DNA of 60,170 nucleotides from Burkholderiaceae bacterium (GTDB lineage: Bacteria > Pseudomonadota > Gammaproteobacteria > Burkholderiales > Burkholderiaceae), in NCBI GenBank assembly GCA_947374315.1, contig CANCBK010000002.1, positions 1-60,170 of the forward strand, written 5' to 3'. Shown here in pieces: positions 10,443-20,562 of the stretch. The notes beneath the pieces are model-generated. The model was not told the DNA's origin and ran no database searches. It saw only the letters and a list, made by a program, of their open reading frames with translations. Made by a program: the position numbers and the translations under genes. Within the stretch, counting starts at the first letter, position 1. Each line of letters starts with the position of its first letter.

Positions 10443-10904
10443 GTGAGCAAACCCATGAGCAAACCCATCGCCATCGATATCAATCAAATTTTGAAATTAC
10501 TCCCGCATCGCTACCCGTTTCTATTGGTTGATCGCGTATTGGAAATCGAACCCCGCCAAAGTATTACCGCTTTAAAAAATGTCACCATGAATGAGCCTTT
10601 CTTTCAAGGGCATTTCCCCGACTTTCCTGTCATGCCAGGTGTCTTGATCATTGAGGCGCTGGCGCAAACTGCGGCATTGCTGACATTTTCAGAGGTAAGA
10701 GAAGAAAATGCGGTTTACTATTTTGCTGGTATCGATGGTGCTCGCTTTAAGAAGCCGGTATTACCTGGTGATCAACTTATCATGACTGCTAAGTTGGAGC
10801 GTGAACGTGCCGGCATCTATAAGTTCCAAGTGCAGGCGACGGTTGATGGTGAGCTTGCTGCTGAAGCAAATATTACTTGTGCTGTTCGTACGAAGGGCGC
10901 GTAA
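10443..10904 (+). CDS. fabZ: 3-hydroxyacyl-ACP dehydratase FabZ
   Basis: FabZ dehydrates 3-hydroxyacyl-ACP in fatty acid elongation and competes with LpxA/LpxD for hydroxyacyl-ACP, so its place between lpxD and lpxA is functional. The hot-dog fold is marked by [14 protein letters not shown] and by [20 protein letters not shown], holding the catalytic His and Glu. The start is uncertain: GTG 10443 (153 residues) has AGG seven bases upstream. An identical-context ATG at 10455 (149 residues) results from a 12-base tandem duplication of the first four codons. I favour the GTG. Confidence 0.95.
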   Translation: MSKPMSKPIAIDINQILKLLPHRYPFLLVDRVLEIEPRQSITALKNVTMNEPFFQGHFPDFPVMPGVLIIEALAQTAALLTFSEVREENAVYYFAGIDGARFKKPVLPGDQLIMTAKLERERAGIYKFQVQATVDGELAAEANITCAVRTKGA

Positions 10905-11701
10905 TGACTCGGATTCATGCATCCGCTGTAGTTGATAGCAAGGCTGAAATCGCAAGTGATGTTGAGATTGGTCCTTATTCAGTCATTGGTCCCCATGTCA
11001 AAATCGGTGCTGGTAGCAAAATAGGATCTCATACCGTCATTGAGGGTCATACCACCATCGGCAAAGAGAATCAATTTGCCCACTTCGCGGCCATCGGTGG
11101 CGCACCGCAGGATATGAAATACCGTGGCGAGTCAACCCAGTTGATTATTGGCGATCGCAATACGATTCGAGAGTTCACTACCATTCACACTGGGACTGCG
11201 CAGGACGAGGGGATTACTCGTATCGGCAATGACAATTGGATCATGGCTTATGTGCATATTGCGCATGATTGTCAAATCGGTAACCACACCATTTTCTCTA
11301 GTAATGCGCAAATCGCCGGGCACGTTGAGGTCAATGATTGGGCCATTATGGGCGGAATGTCTGGCGTGCATCAGTTTGTGCGTATTGGTCAGCATGCCAT
11401 GCTTGGTGGCGCCTCAGCGCTAGTGCAAGATATTCCGCCGTTTGTGATTGCGGCGGGAGATAAAGCCTCTCCACATGGTATTAACGTTGAAGGGCTCAAG
11501 CGCCGTGGTTTCTCAAGCGAAACCATTTCCGCTTTGCGTCAGGCATATAAAGTTCTGTATAAGGATGGCTTGAGCTTTGAAGAGGCTAAGGTAGAGATTC
11601 AGAAAATGGCGTTTGCTAGTGCAGCCGATGTCGCTACCGCAGAAAAGCTGACTGAGTTCCATGATTTTATTGCCGCTTCAACCCGCGGCATTATTCGATA
11701 G
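10904..11701 (+). CDS. lpxA: UDP-N-acetylglucosamine acyltransferase
   Basis: LpxA catalyses the first lipid A step, moving a 3-hydroxyacyl chain from ACP to UDP-GlcNAc. The start ATG overlaps the fabZ stop (TAATG), giving 265 residues against about 262 in Escherichia coli. The first 190 residues are hexapeptide repeats forming a left-handed beta-helix. The catalytic His is in [10 protein letters not shown] near residue 121. The C-terminal helical domain contains [20 protein letters not shown], characteristic of LpxA. Confidence 0.97.
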   Translation: MTRIHASAVVDSKAEIASDVEIGPYSVIGPHVKIGAGSKIGSHTVIEGHTTIGKENQFAHFAAIGGAPQDMKYRGESTQLIIGDRNTIREFTTIHTGTAQDEGITRIGNDNWIMAYVHIAHDCQIGNHTIFSSNAQIAGHVEVNDWAIMGGMSGVHQFVRIGQHAMLGGASALVQDIPPFVIAAGDKASPHGINVEGLKRRGFSSETISALRQAYKVLYKDGLSFEEAKVEIQKMAFASAADVATAEKLTEFHDFIAASTRGIIR

Positions 11702-11712
11702 AGATTGGGCTA

Positions 11713-12915
11713 GTGCCTAAATTAGCCTGTGTTGCTGGAGAGCCTTCGGGTGATTTGCTGGCTGCACCTGTACTCAGTGCGCTAAAGCAAATTCCAGATA
11801 CCTCCCATTTGGAGGTTTATGGTATTGGCGGACCTTGTATGCAGGCGGAAGGCCTTCGTTCTGACTGGCCAATGGAAACCCTCAGTGTGCGCGGTTATGT
11901 CGAGGCCATTCGTCAGTTGCCTGCCATTCTGAAACTACGGCGTGAGCTCATTGCGAATTTGCTTGGCGAGGGCCGCCCCGATGTTTATTTGGGTGTTGAT
12001 GCTCCGGATTTCAACTTAGGGGTTGAGTTAGCATTGCGTAAGGCGGGTATCCCAACGCTGCATTTTGTATCGCCGTCTATTTGGGCATGGCGAGCGGGGC
12101 GCATTACTAAGATTAAGCAAGCCGTTGAAAGAATGCTTTGTATCTTTCCGTTTGAAGCGGAGATTTATGAGCGCGCTGGCATTAATGCCACCTATGTTGG
12201 GCACCCCTTGGCAAGCGATGTTCCGTTGGAGCCAAATCCAACGGACGCCAAACATAAAATCCAGAAGATCTTAAATATCCCGGCCCATGAATTGGATGGA
12301 GTGATTGTTTCGGTGTTGCCTGGAAGTCGCGGCTCGGAAATTGAATTCATTGCCCCGATTTTCTTTGAAACCATGATTGCGCTCTCTCAGCGTATGGAAG
12401 GGCAGTCACTGTGCTTCCTAGTTCCTGTCGCGACCTCACGTTTACGCGCTCCACTTGAAACTTTGCTAAAAGAGACTCTAGAGAAGTGCCCTGAACTCAA
12501 TATCCATTTGCTTGATGGCGAGGCCGATGTGGTCTTGGAGGCTGCTGATGTGGTGTTGATTGCCAGCGGCACCGCTACTTTGCAAGCCGCACTATGGAAA
12601 AAGCCGATGGTCATTTCCTATAAGGTGCCCTGGTTAACCGCGCAGATTATGAAGCGTCAGGGCTATTTGCCTTACGTAGGCCTTCCTAATATTTTATGCG
12701 GTGAATTTGTTGTGCCAGAGCTCCTGCAGGATGATGCAACGCCAAGTAAGCTTGCCGATGCGTTGATGGGCTGGTTAAATAATCCGATCAAAGTGAGTCA
12801 ACTTAAAATCCGTTTTACGGAGATGCACGAGACCTTACGTCGACCAACGGGATTGCTGGCGGCTCAAGCGGTTGCTCAAACTATTGCCGCCACTAAACGT
12901 CGACCTAGTTCGTGA
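11713..12915 (+). CDS. lpxB: Lipid-A-disaccharide synthase
   Basis: LpxB joins UDP-diacylglucosamine and lipid X into the lipid A disaccharide at the cytoplasmic face of the inner membrane. The 400-residue GT19 protein starts at GTG 11713. It shows [11 protein letters not shown] near the N-terminus, [33 protein letters not shown] and [12 protein letters not shown], all family hallmarks. It ends with a GTGA overlap into rnhB. The lipid A enzymes LpxC, LpxH and LpxK are not in this window. Confidence 0.96.
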   Translation: MPKLACVAGEPSGDLLAAPVLSALKQIPDTSHLEVYGIGGPCMQAEGLRSDWPMETLSVRGYVEAIRQLPAILKLRRELIANLLGEGRPDVYLGVDAPDFNLGVELALRKAGIPTLHFVSPSIWAWRAGRITKIKQAVERMLCIFPFEAEIYERAGINATYVGHPLASDVPLEPNPTDAKHKIQKILNIPAHELDGVIVSVLPGSRGSEIEFIAPIFFETMIALSQRMEGQSLCFLVPVATSRLRAPLETLLKETLEKCPELNIHLLDGEADVVLEAADVVLIASGTATLQAALWKKPMVISYKVPWLTAQIMKRQGYLPYVGLPNILCGEFVVPELLQDDATPSKLADALMGWLNNPIKVSQLKIRFTEMHETLRRPTGLLAAQAVAQTIAATKRRPSS

Positions 12916-13505
12916 GTGTGATTTGGGTCTGCGGTGTAGATGAGGCGGGGCGAGGCCCTCTGGCTGGCGCAGTAGTGGCTGGGGCAGTTGTCCTGGATCC
13001 CGAGAATCCGATTGCCGGATTAAAGGACTCCAAGAAGCTCTCTGCTACCAGGCGTGAGTTTTTATTCAAGGAAATTCAGCTGAAGGCAAAAGCTTGGGGT
13101 ATTGGTGAAGCGAGTCCCGCAGAGATAGATCAAATCAATATTTTGCAGGCTACGATGCTAGCTATGCGCCGGGCTATTGAAGATCTGGCCAGCCGTTTAG
13201 GCGGCTGGCCAGATAAAGCCTTGATTGATGGTAATCGCTGTCCTGAGTTGCCTATTGCGGCCGAAGCGATCATCAAGGGTGATACCAAGGAGCCTGCTAT
13301 TTCAGCGGGGTCGATATTGGCTAAGGTGACGCGCGATCGGCAAATGGTGATTTTGCATGAGCTGTATCCAGAGTATGGGTTTGCTCAACATATGGGTTAT
13401 CCGACGGAAGCCCATTTTGCTGCTTTAAAGGAGTTCGGCGCCTGCCCAGAGCATCGCCGTAGCTTCTCTCCTGTTCGTCATGTTTTAGCCCTACATAGTC
13501 GATAA
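12912..13505 (+). CDS. rnhB: Ribonuclease HII
   Basis: RNase HII cuts RNA in RNA-DNA hybrids and removes single ribonucleotides from DNA. The GTG start overlaps the lpxB stop. The 197-residue protein begins with [20 protein letters not shown], with acidic catalytic residues D10 and E11. It continues with [14 protein letters not shown] (third Asp) and [14 protein letters not shown]. Pairing with lpxB is common in proteobacteria. Confidence 0.96.
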   Translation: MSVIWVCGVDEAGRGPLAGAVVAGAVVLDPENPIAGLKDSKKLSATRREFLFKEIQLKAKAWGIGEASPAEIDQINILQATMLAMRRAIEDLASRLGGWPDKALIDGNRCPELPIAAEAIIKGDTKEPAISAGSILAKVTRDRQMVILHELYPEYGFAQHMGYPTEAHFAALKEFGACPEHRRSFSPVRHVLALHSR

Positions 13506-13513
13506 TCAAGCCT

Positions 13514-14338
13514 ATGAAAATTGAATTTATAAGCTCGAAAGAAAATCCCTTATTTAAGGAGATTCGCCATTTGCAGGCGGTTGGCCCTAAAGGTCAAAAG
13601 GCGAGATTGATTTCAGGCCAGGCTTTGCTGGAAGGAATTCACTTGGTGCAAGCCTGGGTGGGTGATCCCGCTCTGAGATTCCTGATCACCTCTGAGGTGG
13701 GCTTGCAAAATCCCGAGATTGCTCAGGCCGTATACGACCATGTTGAAATTTGTCCCGACACTCGCGTGTATCAGTTGGATAAAGGTTTATGGGGCTTGCT
13801 CACTGACTTGGTAAATGCCCCGCATGTTGCTGGACTGTTAGATCTGCCTCAGTCGGCTTTGACACCACAACAATCTATTGCCACGCTTCCTGGCGATGTG
13901 ATCATTCTCGATCGCATACAAGATGCCGGCAATCTCGGCTCCATCTTGCGAACTGCCGCCGCAACTGGTTTTAGTCAGGTGATTGCATTGTCTGGCTGTG
14001 CCCACCTATGGTCCACCAAAGTATTGCGTGCCGGTATGGGGGCGCATCGCTTGCTTGATCTTCGTGAGGGATGGTCATATCAGCAAGTGTTAAGTGCGGT
14101 GACGGCGCCTTTATTGGCAGCTACCGCTGATGGTGAGCTCGATCTCTTCAATATGCGTAAGGAGCTGATTCATCCTGTGGCGTGGGTGATGGGGAGCGAA
14201 GGTCAAGGTATCTCTGACGACCTCATGGCGCAGGCGAAGGGGGTTTCGATACCGATTGATCCGCGAGTCGAATCTCTGAATGTTGCTGCTGCCGCAGCCA
14301 TCTGCTTCTTTGAGACGGTACGGGTTCGCCGTAGTTAG
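13514..14338 (+). CDS. TrmH-family (SpoU) RNA 2'-O-methyltransferase
   Basis: This SPOUT-fold enzyme transfers methyl from SAM to a ribose 2'-OH in rRNA or tRNA. The 274-residue protein has an N-terminal substrate-binding domain (about 1-100). The catalytic domain carries motif 1 LDRIQDAGNLGSILRTA, motif 2 VMGSEGQGIS and motif 3 PIDPRVESLNVAAAAAI, which form the deep trefoil knot. The exact target nucleotide cannot be read from the sequence. It resembles the RlmB/TrmH group. It follows rnhB by 8 bases and converges with ppsR. Confidence 0.9.
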   Translation: MKIEFISSKENPLFKEIRHLQAVGPKGQKARLISGQALLEGIHLVQAWVGDPALRFLITSEVGLQNPEIAQAVYDHVEICPDTRVYQLDKGLWGLLTDLVNAPHVAGLLDLPQSALTPQQSIATLPGDVIILDRIQDAGNLGSILRTAAATGFSQVIALSGCAHLWSTKVLRAGMGAHRLLDLREGWSYQQVLSAVTAPLLAATADGELDLFNMRKELIHPVAWVMGSEGQGISDDLMAQAKGVSIPIDPRVESLNVAAAAAICFFETVRVRRS

Positions 14339-14372
14339 TCTTGGTGGCTAGCCCATTAGAAGGGCGGCCATA

Positions 14373-15200
14373 TCAACCTAAAATAGTTTTATCAGGCTTG
14401 ATGGATTGCAAGACGGTAGTAGCAATCTCTTCAATCGATTTGCTAGTGGTCGCCACCCAAGGAATTGATTCCTTCTTCATCATCGCTGTCGCTTCATTAA
14501 TTTCATAGCGACAGTTTTCCAATTTGGCGTAATTGCTTCCTGGACGTCGTTCGTTGCGGATTTCGCATAAGCGCTCGGCGTCGATCATGAGGCCAAATAT
14601 CTTATTGCGATAGGGGATTAAATCCTTCGGTAATTGGCCGCGCTCGAAATCTTCTGGAATTAATGGGTAATTGGCCGCCTTCATGCCGTACTGCATTGCG
14701 AGATAAAGGCTGGTTGGCGTTTTGCCCACCCGAGAAATACCAACCAGAATGACGTCAGCCTCGGCTAGGTTTCGGTTGGATTGACCATCATCGTGGGCCA
14801 AGGAGTAATTAATGGCCTCAATACGGTTCTTATAGGCCTCCGTATCCGCATTGTGGTGCAAGCGATTCATGGCATGGGTAGATCTAATGCCTAAGGTCTG
14901 CTCCAGCGGGGCAACGAAGGTCTGGAACATGTCCAAAATCAGCCCATTGGCCTTGCCTACGATCTTGTTTAACTCAGGATTCACCAAAGTGGTGAAAACA
15001 ATAGGCTGAACCTCATATTTAGAGGCCGCTTGGTTAATGCTGGAGACTGCGTCATGGGCTTTTTCTGCGCTATCCACAAAAGGGACTCGAATATGCTTAA
15101 AAGTGGCCTCAAATTGAGCCAAAATCGACTGGCTGAAGTTCTCGGCCGTGATTCCGGTGCCGTCAGAAACAATAAAAACGATACGGGTTTGGGTGCTCAT
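14373..15200 (-). CDS. ppsR: PEP synthase regulatory protein (kinase/pyrophosphorylase)
   Basis: PSRP switches PEP synthase off by ADP-dependent phosphorylation of a Thr beside the catalytic His, and on again by phosphate-dependent dephosphorylation. The 275-residue protein shows the DUF299 hallmarks VSDGTGITAE (11-20) and the P-loop-like GISRVGKT (154-161). It is divergent from ppsA, the enzyme it controls, with a 106-base shared promoter region. This pairing strongly supports the call. Confidence 0.94.
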   Translation of the reverse strand: MSTQTRIVFIVSDGTGITAENFSQSILAQFEATFKHIRVPFVDSAEKAHDAVSSINQAASKYEVQPIVFTTLVNPELNKIVGKANGLILDMFQTFVAPLEQTLGIRSTHAMNRLHHNADTEAYKNRIEAINYSLAHDDGQSNRNLAEADVILVGISRVGKTPTSLYLAMQYGMKAANYPLIPEDFERGQLPKDLIPYRNKIFGLMIDAERLCEIRNERRPGSNYAKLENCRYEINEATAMMKKESIPWVATTSKSIEEIATTVLQSIKPDKTILG

Positions 15201-15227
15201 GAGATTGGCCTAAATGTCGTGGTCAGC

Positions 15228-15242
15228 ACTACAATATGTAGT
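15228..15242. promoter_or_regulatory. Perfect inverted repeat in the ppsR-ppsA divergent region
   Basis: ACTACA and TGTAGT flank ATA, giving a 15-base perfect dyad between the two divergent start codons. It lies 28 bases from the ppsR start and 65 bases from the ppsA start. It could be an operator for a dimeric regulator acting on one or both genes. No family consensus was recognised and no clear promoter hexamers were found nearby. Confidence 0.35.
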
Positions 15243-15306
15243 TAATGAAGTATGCCGTATTTTATTCGGCCGCTCGACCAGTTTCCTTATCTTTAGAGAG
15301 TATTTT

Positions 15307-17709
15307 ATGTCCAACCAACAGCAACAAAGTAGTGATGTAGCCAATGCCTATGTTTTGCCTTTTGAGCAACTCCGGATGACTGATGTCGAATCAGTCGGCG
15401 GTAAAAATGCTTCCTTAGGTGAAATGATTTCTCAGTTGTCCTCTACTGGTGTACGAGTACCCACTGGATTTGCGACAACCTCTTTGGCATTTCGTGATTT
15501 TCTTGATCACAATAATTTGACTGAGCGCATTCAGAAGCGCTTGGAAAATCTCAACATTGATGATGTTCGTGCATTGGCGGAAGCAGGTAAAGAGATTCGT
15601 GGCTGGATTGAGACTGCGCCATTTCAGGCGCGCCTCGACGAAGAAATTCGTGCTTCATTTAAGAAGCTCGATGATTCTGGCAAAGGTTCTTTTGCTGTCC
15701 GATCTTCTGCAACTGCAGAAGATTTGCCTGATGCTTCATTTGCTGGGCAGCAAGAAACTTTCTTGAACGTTGAAGGTATTGATGATGTTCTGAAGAAGAT
15801 TCGTGAAGTGTTTGCTTCTTTGTATAACGACCGCGCAATCTCATATCGCGTCCACAAAGGTTTTGCACATGCTGAAGTGGCTTTGTCCGCTGGTATTCAG
15901 CGTATGGTGCGCTCTGACTTAGGTGCTGCGGGGGTGATGTTTACCCTGGATACAGAATCCGGCTTTCCGGATGTGGTCTTTATTACCTCAAGTTATGGCC
16001 TGGGTGAGACAGTGGTGCAGGGTGCGGTAAACCCAGATGAATTCTATGTGTTTAAAACCACTTTAGCTCAAGACAAGAAGGCGATTATTCGTCGCTCATT
16101 GGGCTCTAAATTAATTCAAATGCAATTTGCCCCAGCAGGTTCCGCTGAGAAGGTGGTAACGGTTGATGTCACTCCAGAGAAGCGCAATCGTTTTTCACTG
16201 GAAGATGCAGACATTACTGAGTTAGCAAAATACGCAGTCATCATTGAAAAGCACTACGGTCGTCCAATGGATATCGAGTGGGGTAAAGATGGTCAAGATG
16301 GTCGCATTTATATCTTGCAGGCGCGCCCAGAGACTGTGAAGAGCCAGGCGGTTGGCCAGGTGGAAATGCGCTACAAACTAAAGGGTACCTCCAAGGTTCT
16401 TGCTAAAGGCCGTGCGATTGGACAAAAGATTGGCGCAGGCCCAGTTCGCGTTATTCGGGATCCAAGTGAAATGGATCGAGTTCAGCCGGGTGATGTACTG
16501 GTAGCCGACATGACTGACCCTAACTGGGAGCCAGTGATGAAACGTGCTTCTGCGATTATTACCAATCGCGGTGGACGCACTTGTCATGCAGCGATTATTG
16601 CCCGTGAGTTAGGCGTTCCTGCAGTAGTGGGTTGCGGTGATGCTACTGAACATTTACAAGACGGCATGATGGTCACGGTCTCTTGTGCAGAAGGCGATGA
16701 AGGTCATATCTACGATGGTTTGATTGAAACTGAAGTGACTGAAATTTCTCGTGGTGTACTGCCTGAGATTCCGGTGAAGATCACCATGAATATTGGTAAT
16801 CCTCAGCTGGCTTTTGATTTCTGCCAAATTCCGAATGCAGGGGTTGGTTTGGCTCGCCTTGAGTTCATTATCAATAACTACATCGGTGTGCATCCACGCG
16901 CAGTGTTGGAGTATCCAAACATCGATCCTGACCTCAAACGTGCGGTCGAGAGTGTTGCTCGCGGTTACGCAAGTCCACGTCAATTTTATGAAGATAAGCT
17001 GGTTGAAGGTGTGTCAACCATTGCTGCTGCGTTCTATCCAAAGCCGGTCATCGTGCGTTTGTCTGACTTTAAATCAAACGAATACAAAAAGCTGATTGGT
17101 GGTTCGCGCTATGAGCCAGATGAAGAGAATCCAATGCTGGGTTTCCGTGGCGCATCCCGTTATGTTTCCGCAGATTTCGGTGAAGCCTTTGCTTTAGAGT
17201 GCGCTGCAATGAAGCGTGTTCGTGAGGATATGGGTCTTGATAACGTTGAGATCATGGTGCCGTTTGTTCGTACGATTAAGCAGGCTGAGCGTGTGATTGA
17301 CATGATGGCGCAGTTTGGGCTCAAGCGCGGTGAAAAAGGCTTGCGCCTCATCATGATGTGCGAGATTCCATCCAATGCGATTTTGGCTGACCAATTCCTC
17401 GAGCACTTTGATGGCTTCTCAATTGGCTCGAACGATATGACTCAGTTAACCCTGGGCTTGGATCGTGACTCCGGTATGGAGCTATTGGCAATTGATTTTG
17501 ATGAACGCGACCCAGCGGTTGAGTTCATGATTGCCCGCTCGATTGATGCCTGCCGAAAGCAAAACAAATATGTCGGTATCTGCGGTCAAGGCCCATCAGA
17601 TCATCCTGACTTTGCTCGTTGGCTGGTTGCCAAAGGCATTACTTCAATCTCTCTCAATCCGGATAGCGTAGTTGCTACTTGGGAAATGTTGGGCAAGAAG
17701 GAAGCGTAA
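15307..17709 (+). CDS. ppsA: Phosphoenolpyruvate synthase
   Basis: PpsA makes PEP, AMP and phosphate from pyruvate, ATP and water, the entry into gluconeogenesis on pyruvate or lactate. I use ATG 15307. The open frame extends 93 bases further upstream through unlikely sequence into the promoter region. The 800-residue protein has an N-terminal ATP-grasp domain ([12 protein letters not shown] near 30, [20 protein letters not shown] near 135). The phosphohistidine domain has [14 protein letters not shown], with His near 427. The C-terminal TIM barrel has the catalytic Cys in [11 protein letters not shown] near 759. A terminator follows. Confidence 0.97.
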   Translation: MSNQQQQSSDVANAYVLPFEQLRMTDVESVGGKNASLGEMISQLSSTGVRVPTGFATTSLAFRDFLDHNNLTERIQKRLENLNIDDVRALAEAGKEIRGWIETAPFQARLDEEIRASFKKLDDSGKGSFAVRSSATAEDLPDASFAGQQETFLNVEGIDDVLKKIREVFASLYNDRAISYRVHKGFAHAEVALSAGIQRMVRSDLGAAGVMFTLDTESGFPDVVFITSSYGLGETVVQGAVNPDEFYVFKTTLAQDKKAIIRRSLGSKLIQMQFAPAGSAEKVVTVDVTPEKRNRFSLEDADITELAKYAVIIEKHYGRPMDIEWGKDGQDGRIYILQARPETVKSQAVGQVEMRYKLKGTSKVLAKGRAIGQKIGAGPVRVIRDPSEMDRVQPGDVLVADMTDPNWEPVMKRASAIITNRGGRTCHAAIIARELGVPAVVGCGDATEHLQDGMMVTVSCAEGDEGHIYDGLIETEVTEISRGVLPEIPVKITMNIGNPQLAFDFCQIPNAGVGLARLEFIINNYIGVHPRAVLEYPNIDPDLKRAVESVARGYASPRQFYEDKLVEGVSTIAAAFYPKPVIVRLSDFKSNEYKKLIGGSRYEPDEENPMLGFRGASRYVSADFGEAFALECAAMKRVREDMGLDNVEIMVPFVRTIKQAERVIDMMAQFGLKRGEKGLRLIMMCEIPSNAILADQFLEHFDGFSIGSNDMTQLTLGLDRDSGMELLAIDFDERDPAVEFMIARSIDACRKQNKYVGICGQGPSDHPDFARWLVAKGITSISLNPDSVVATWEMLGKKEA

Positions 17710-17739
17710 ACAGTCGTCAATATACTGTTGGCAAAAGAC

Positions 17740-17769
17740 AAAAAGCCTAGATGAGAATCTAGGCTTTTT
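17740..17769. terminator. Bidirectional terminator between ppsA and the Anbu gene
   Basis: AAAAAGCCTAGAT (17740-17752) pairs perfectly with ATCTAGGCTTTTT (17757-17769) around a GAGA loop. Each arm ends in five A or T, so it can serve ppsA from the left and the minus-strand Anbu operon from the right. It lies between the two convergent stop codons. Confidence 0.92.
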
Positions 17770-17800
17770 GCATTCCATTGGCAGAAATACTGCCACCCCT

Positions 17801-18673
17801 TTATTGTTTGCTTTTGGGGGAAGCGTTTTTCTTGGCACTCACTTTTTTGACTGATTTGGCTACCGGCTTAACCACCTTGCTGGCACGATGGACGGGTACT
17901 ACCCCCATTTTTTTTGCGGGCGAGGAAATGGAGCGAGAGGGCGTAGCGCCAGTCCAGCTAGGCTCGGCAATTGAGTTGAATGCAGTGCGTAATTTTTCGC
18001 CCCACAGCTGATGAATCATCTTAAAGTAAGGATTAGATTCATCCAGGGTAACTAACTTGCTAGCTTGCAGAGAGTTCTTTTCATAGACCAGAAGATCCAA
18101 AGGCAAGCCAACAGAAATATTACTGTTTAAGGTTGAATCCATTGAAATCAGGGCGCACTTGGTGGCTAGATTGAGTGGGGTGTCGAAGCTCAGAACCCTG
18201 TCTAGAATTGGCTTGCCATATTTAGATTCACCAATTTGGAAATAGCATGTCTCGGGCGTAGCTTCAATGAAGTTGCCGGCAGAGTAGATGTTAAATAGTC
18301 TTGGTCGCTCACCTTTGACTTGACCTCCAAAGATTAAATTGCAATTGAAATCGATTCCGGCTTTCTCAAGCGCTTCATGATCCCTATCGTAGACTTGCTT
18401 GATGGCATCGCCAATAACTACAGCTGCATCGTGCGTATTTTCTGCGTTCCACAGATTTTTGCCATTGAGGAGTTGGCCTTGTAGCAAAATTTCTTTTACA
18501 GCCTGGGTAATGGCAAGATTGCCGGCGCTCATGAGGGCGAAGAAGCGATCCTTGTCCTTCTGAAACAAAGACATTTTTCTGAAGGTGCCAATTTGATCAA
18601 CACCCGCATTGGTGCGAGTATCCGATAAAAATACCAAGCCATCCTTTAGGCAAAGCCCAACGCAATACGTCAT
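17801..18673 (-). CDS. Anbu, proteasome-related peptidase with lysine-rich C-terminal tail
   Basis: Anbu is the ancestral beta-subunit of the proteasome/HslV family, an Ntn-hydrolase that assembles into open helical rings. The protein begins MTYCVG, so removal of Met would expose Thr2 as nucleophile. SDTRTNAGVDQI (17-28), FRKM and LMSAGNLAITQ (48-57) match the family. The core ends around residue 245. The last 45 residues (246-290) are unusual: about 13 Lys/Arg with Ser, Ala, Val and Pro, resembling histone H1-like tails. It is the last gene of a four-gene operon with transglutaminase-like, alpha-E and ATP-grasp genes, a known linkage. The substrate is unknown. Confidence 0.9.
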   Translation of the reverse strand: MTYCVGLCLKDGLVFLSDTRTNAGVDQIGTFRKMSLFQKDKDRFFALMSAGNLAITQAVKEILLQGQLLNGKNLWNAENTHDAAVVIGDAIKQVYDRDHEALEKAGIDFNCNLIFGGQVKGERPRLFNIYSAGNFIEATPETCYFQIGESKYGKPILDRVLSFDTPLNLATKCALISMDSTLNSNISVGLPLDLLVYEKNSLQASKLVTLDESNPYFKMIHQLWGEKLRTAFNSIAEPSWTGATPSRSISSPAKKMGVVPVHRASKVVKPVAKSVKKVSAKKNASPKSKQ

Positions 18674-18734
18674 CCTGAAACCCCTTTTAACTATTTCTCG
18701 AAATTATCCCTCACTTATAGAAAGCGGGAAAATT

Positions 18735-19532
18735 CTAGGGGAGCTTGGCAATGGAGATATTGGCGGTTAATTCTTCACCGCCACCGCCAGAGCGAACGCC
18801 TTTTACAGGTGCTGCTGAATAGTAGTCTCTACCGATCGCAAGGCGAATATGGCGTGCATCAACAAAGCAGGCGTTCGTAATATCAACGCTAGTCCATAGG
18901 CCTTTATCAATGTCTGCGCAGAAATCTATCCAGGCGTGACTTGCTAGGTTAGGCGAATCTTCTGCAAAGAAATACCCGCTGACATAACGCGCTGGAATGC
19001 CTGCTGCACGACAGAGGCTCAGCATGATGTGGGCATGATCTTGGCAGACTCCGGATTTCATGGCGAAGGATTGGGCTGCTGTGGTGGCGAAATTGGTTTG
19101 TCCGGGGAAGTAGAGGATTGCGCCTTGCACTGCTGCGGCCAATTTCAATACTTCATCGACTGAGTTTTTCTTTGGGAGGGACGCGGAGAAGAACTCTAGC
19201 ATCTCAGGTGTGGGCTCAGTTAAGGGTGTCTGTTGTAGTAGGTGATAAGGAGAGACTGCCTTAGGCTCATCAATAAACTCAAAGGCATCTGCTGTATGTA
19301 CTTCCCCCTCAGCCTCAATCATCATGGAGGTGTAGGAGCTTTCCTGTACGAATACACTGCAGAGGTTTCCGAAGGCATCGTAGGAGTTACTAGACTTGAT
19401 GGGCGTGCTGATTTTCCATTTATCGATTGTTTGGCCGGCAACATCGAGTGGCGTAAGGCGCAACTCTTGTATGGAATAGTGCACCGGTGTTTCATAGCGA
19501 TATTCAGTGCGGTGACGAATCTTCAGGTGCAT
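18735..19532 (-). CDS. Transglutaminase-like cysteine peptidase family protein
   Basis: The 265-residue protein has an N-terminal beta domain (about 1-90, beginning MHLKIRHRTEYRYETPV) typical of bacterial transglutaminase-like proteins. A transglutaminase core follows with the triad C163 (SGVCQDHAH), H199 and D203 (SHAWIDF). There is no signal peptide, so it should be cytoplasmic. Members of this family may act as peptidases or amidases; the reaction here is unknown. It sits 8 bases after the alpha-E gene and 61 bases before anbu, as in many proteobacteria. Confidence 0.9.
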   Translation of the reverse strand: MHLKIRHRTEYRYETPVHYSIQELRLTPLDVAGQTIDKWKISTPIKSSNSYDAFGNLCSVFVQESSYTSMMIEAEGEVHTADAFEFIDEPKAVSPYHLLQQTPLTEPTPEMLEFFSASLPKKNSVDEVLKLAAAVQGAILYFPGQTNFATTAAQSFAMKSGVCQDHAHIMLSLCRAAGIPARYVSGYFFAEDSPNLASHAWIDFCADIDKGLWTSVDITNACFVDARHIRLAIGRDYYSAAPVKGVRSGGGGEELTANISIAKLP

Positions 19533-19540
19533 AGGGGTCT

Positions 19541-20548
19541 TTAGGCTACTGCCAGGGGAATGAGGTAGGCATTGCTGAATTCATCGGCAATATGGTTGAT
19601 GCGCTCCAAGAATTCTTCGATGAACTCTTCCAGGCCTTGTGAAAACACTTCATCAATATCCGAATAATCTAAGCTGGCTTTCAGTTTACCTAGGAGACGT
19701 TCAATTTCCTTGGATTGCTGATTCTTCATTTCTGAAATCAAGGGAATCAGTTCATTGACGCAACTCACCAGCGAGCGAGGCATTTGCTTATTGAAGATCA
19801 GAAGCTGGGCTACTTGTTTGGGGGTTACCTGATCGGAATAGATTTGACGGTAGATTTCAAAGGCGGAGACCGAGCGAAGCAGGGCGGCCCAATGGTAAAA
19901 GTCGAAGAAATCACCATCCCTGCCATCAATCAGCTCTACTAGTTCAGTCTCACCCGCCTTAGTCTTCTGATCGGCGCTCAATACTTTTGGGGTTACTTGA
20001 CCTTCATATTTGGTTTCTAGAATACGAGCGGTATTATCTGCGCGCTCTAGCAGGGTGCCTACATTCATAAAATAGAAGGCTTCATTTTTCAGCATGGTGC
20101 CGTGCATGACGCCTCTGAATAAATGGCAGCGATGCTTCACCCAGTCAAGGAGTCTGCTGGGATCCGCTTGGTTTCTAGCCTCCAGAATGCGCTGCAATTC
20201 TAGCCAGGTGGTGTTCTGTGTTTCCCATGCTTCCGAGGTGATCTTGCCGCGAATGACGCGTGCATTTTCTCGGGCGGCGAATAAGCAGGACACGATGCTC
20301 GAAGGATTATTGGTCTCATAGATCATGAAATCCAGTACATTCTCACGAGTGACGACGTCATACTGATTTAAGAACGACTCTTCTAACTTAGAAATCGTCA
20401 GCAGCTTCTTCCAGCTCTGCTCCAGAAATTCAGCGGGCTGAGGTAATAGCGATGTTTGATGATTGACGTCTAGCATGCGGGCAGTATTTTCTGCGCGCTC
20501 TGTATAGCGGGCCATCCAGTAAAGGCAATCGGCGGTGCGACTCAACAT
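19541..20548 (-). CDS. Alpha-E domain protein (DUF403)
   Basis: This 335-residue, almost wholly helical protein begins MLSRTADCLYWMARYTERAE, the hallmark of the alpha-E family (named for its helices and conserved Glu residues). No enzyme motif is visible. Comparative genomics has linked the family to peptide or amide bond formation with ATP-grasp ligases. It is 14 bases downstream of the ATP-grasp gene and 8 bases upstream of the transglutaminase gene, so the three are surely co-transcribed. Confidence 0.9.
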   Translation of the reverse strand: MLSRTADCLYWMARYTERAENTARMLDVNHQTSLLPQPAEFLEQSWKKLLTISKLEESFLNQYDVVTRENVLDFMIYETNNPSSIVSCLFAARENARVIRGKITSEAWETQNTTWLELQRILEARNQADPSRLLDWVKHRCHLFRGVMHGTMLKNEAFYFMNVGTLLERADNTARILETKYEGQVTPKVLSADQKTKAGETELVELIDGRDGDFFDFYHWAALLRSVSAFEIYRQIYSDQVTPKQVAQLLIFNKQMPRSLVSCVNELIPLISEMKNQQSKEIERLLGKLKASLDYSDIDEVFSQGLEEFIEEFLERINHIADEFSNAYLIPLAVA

Positions 20549-20562
20549 AGTTACTTATCCCT

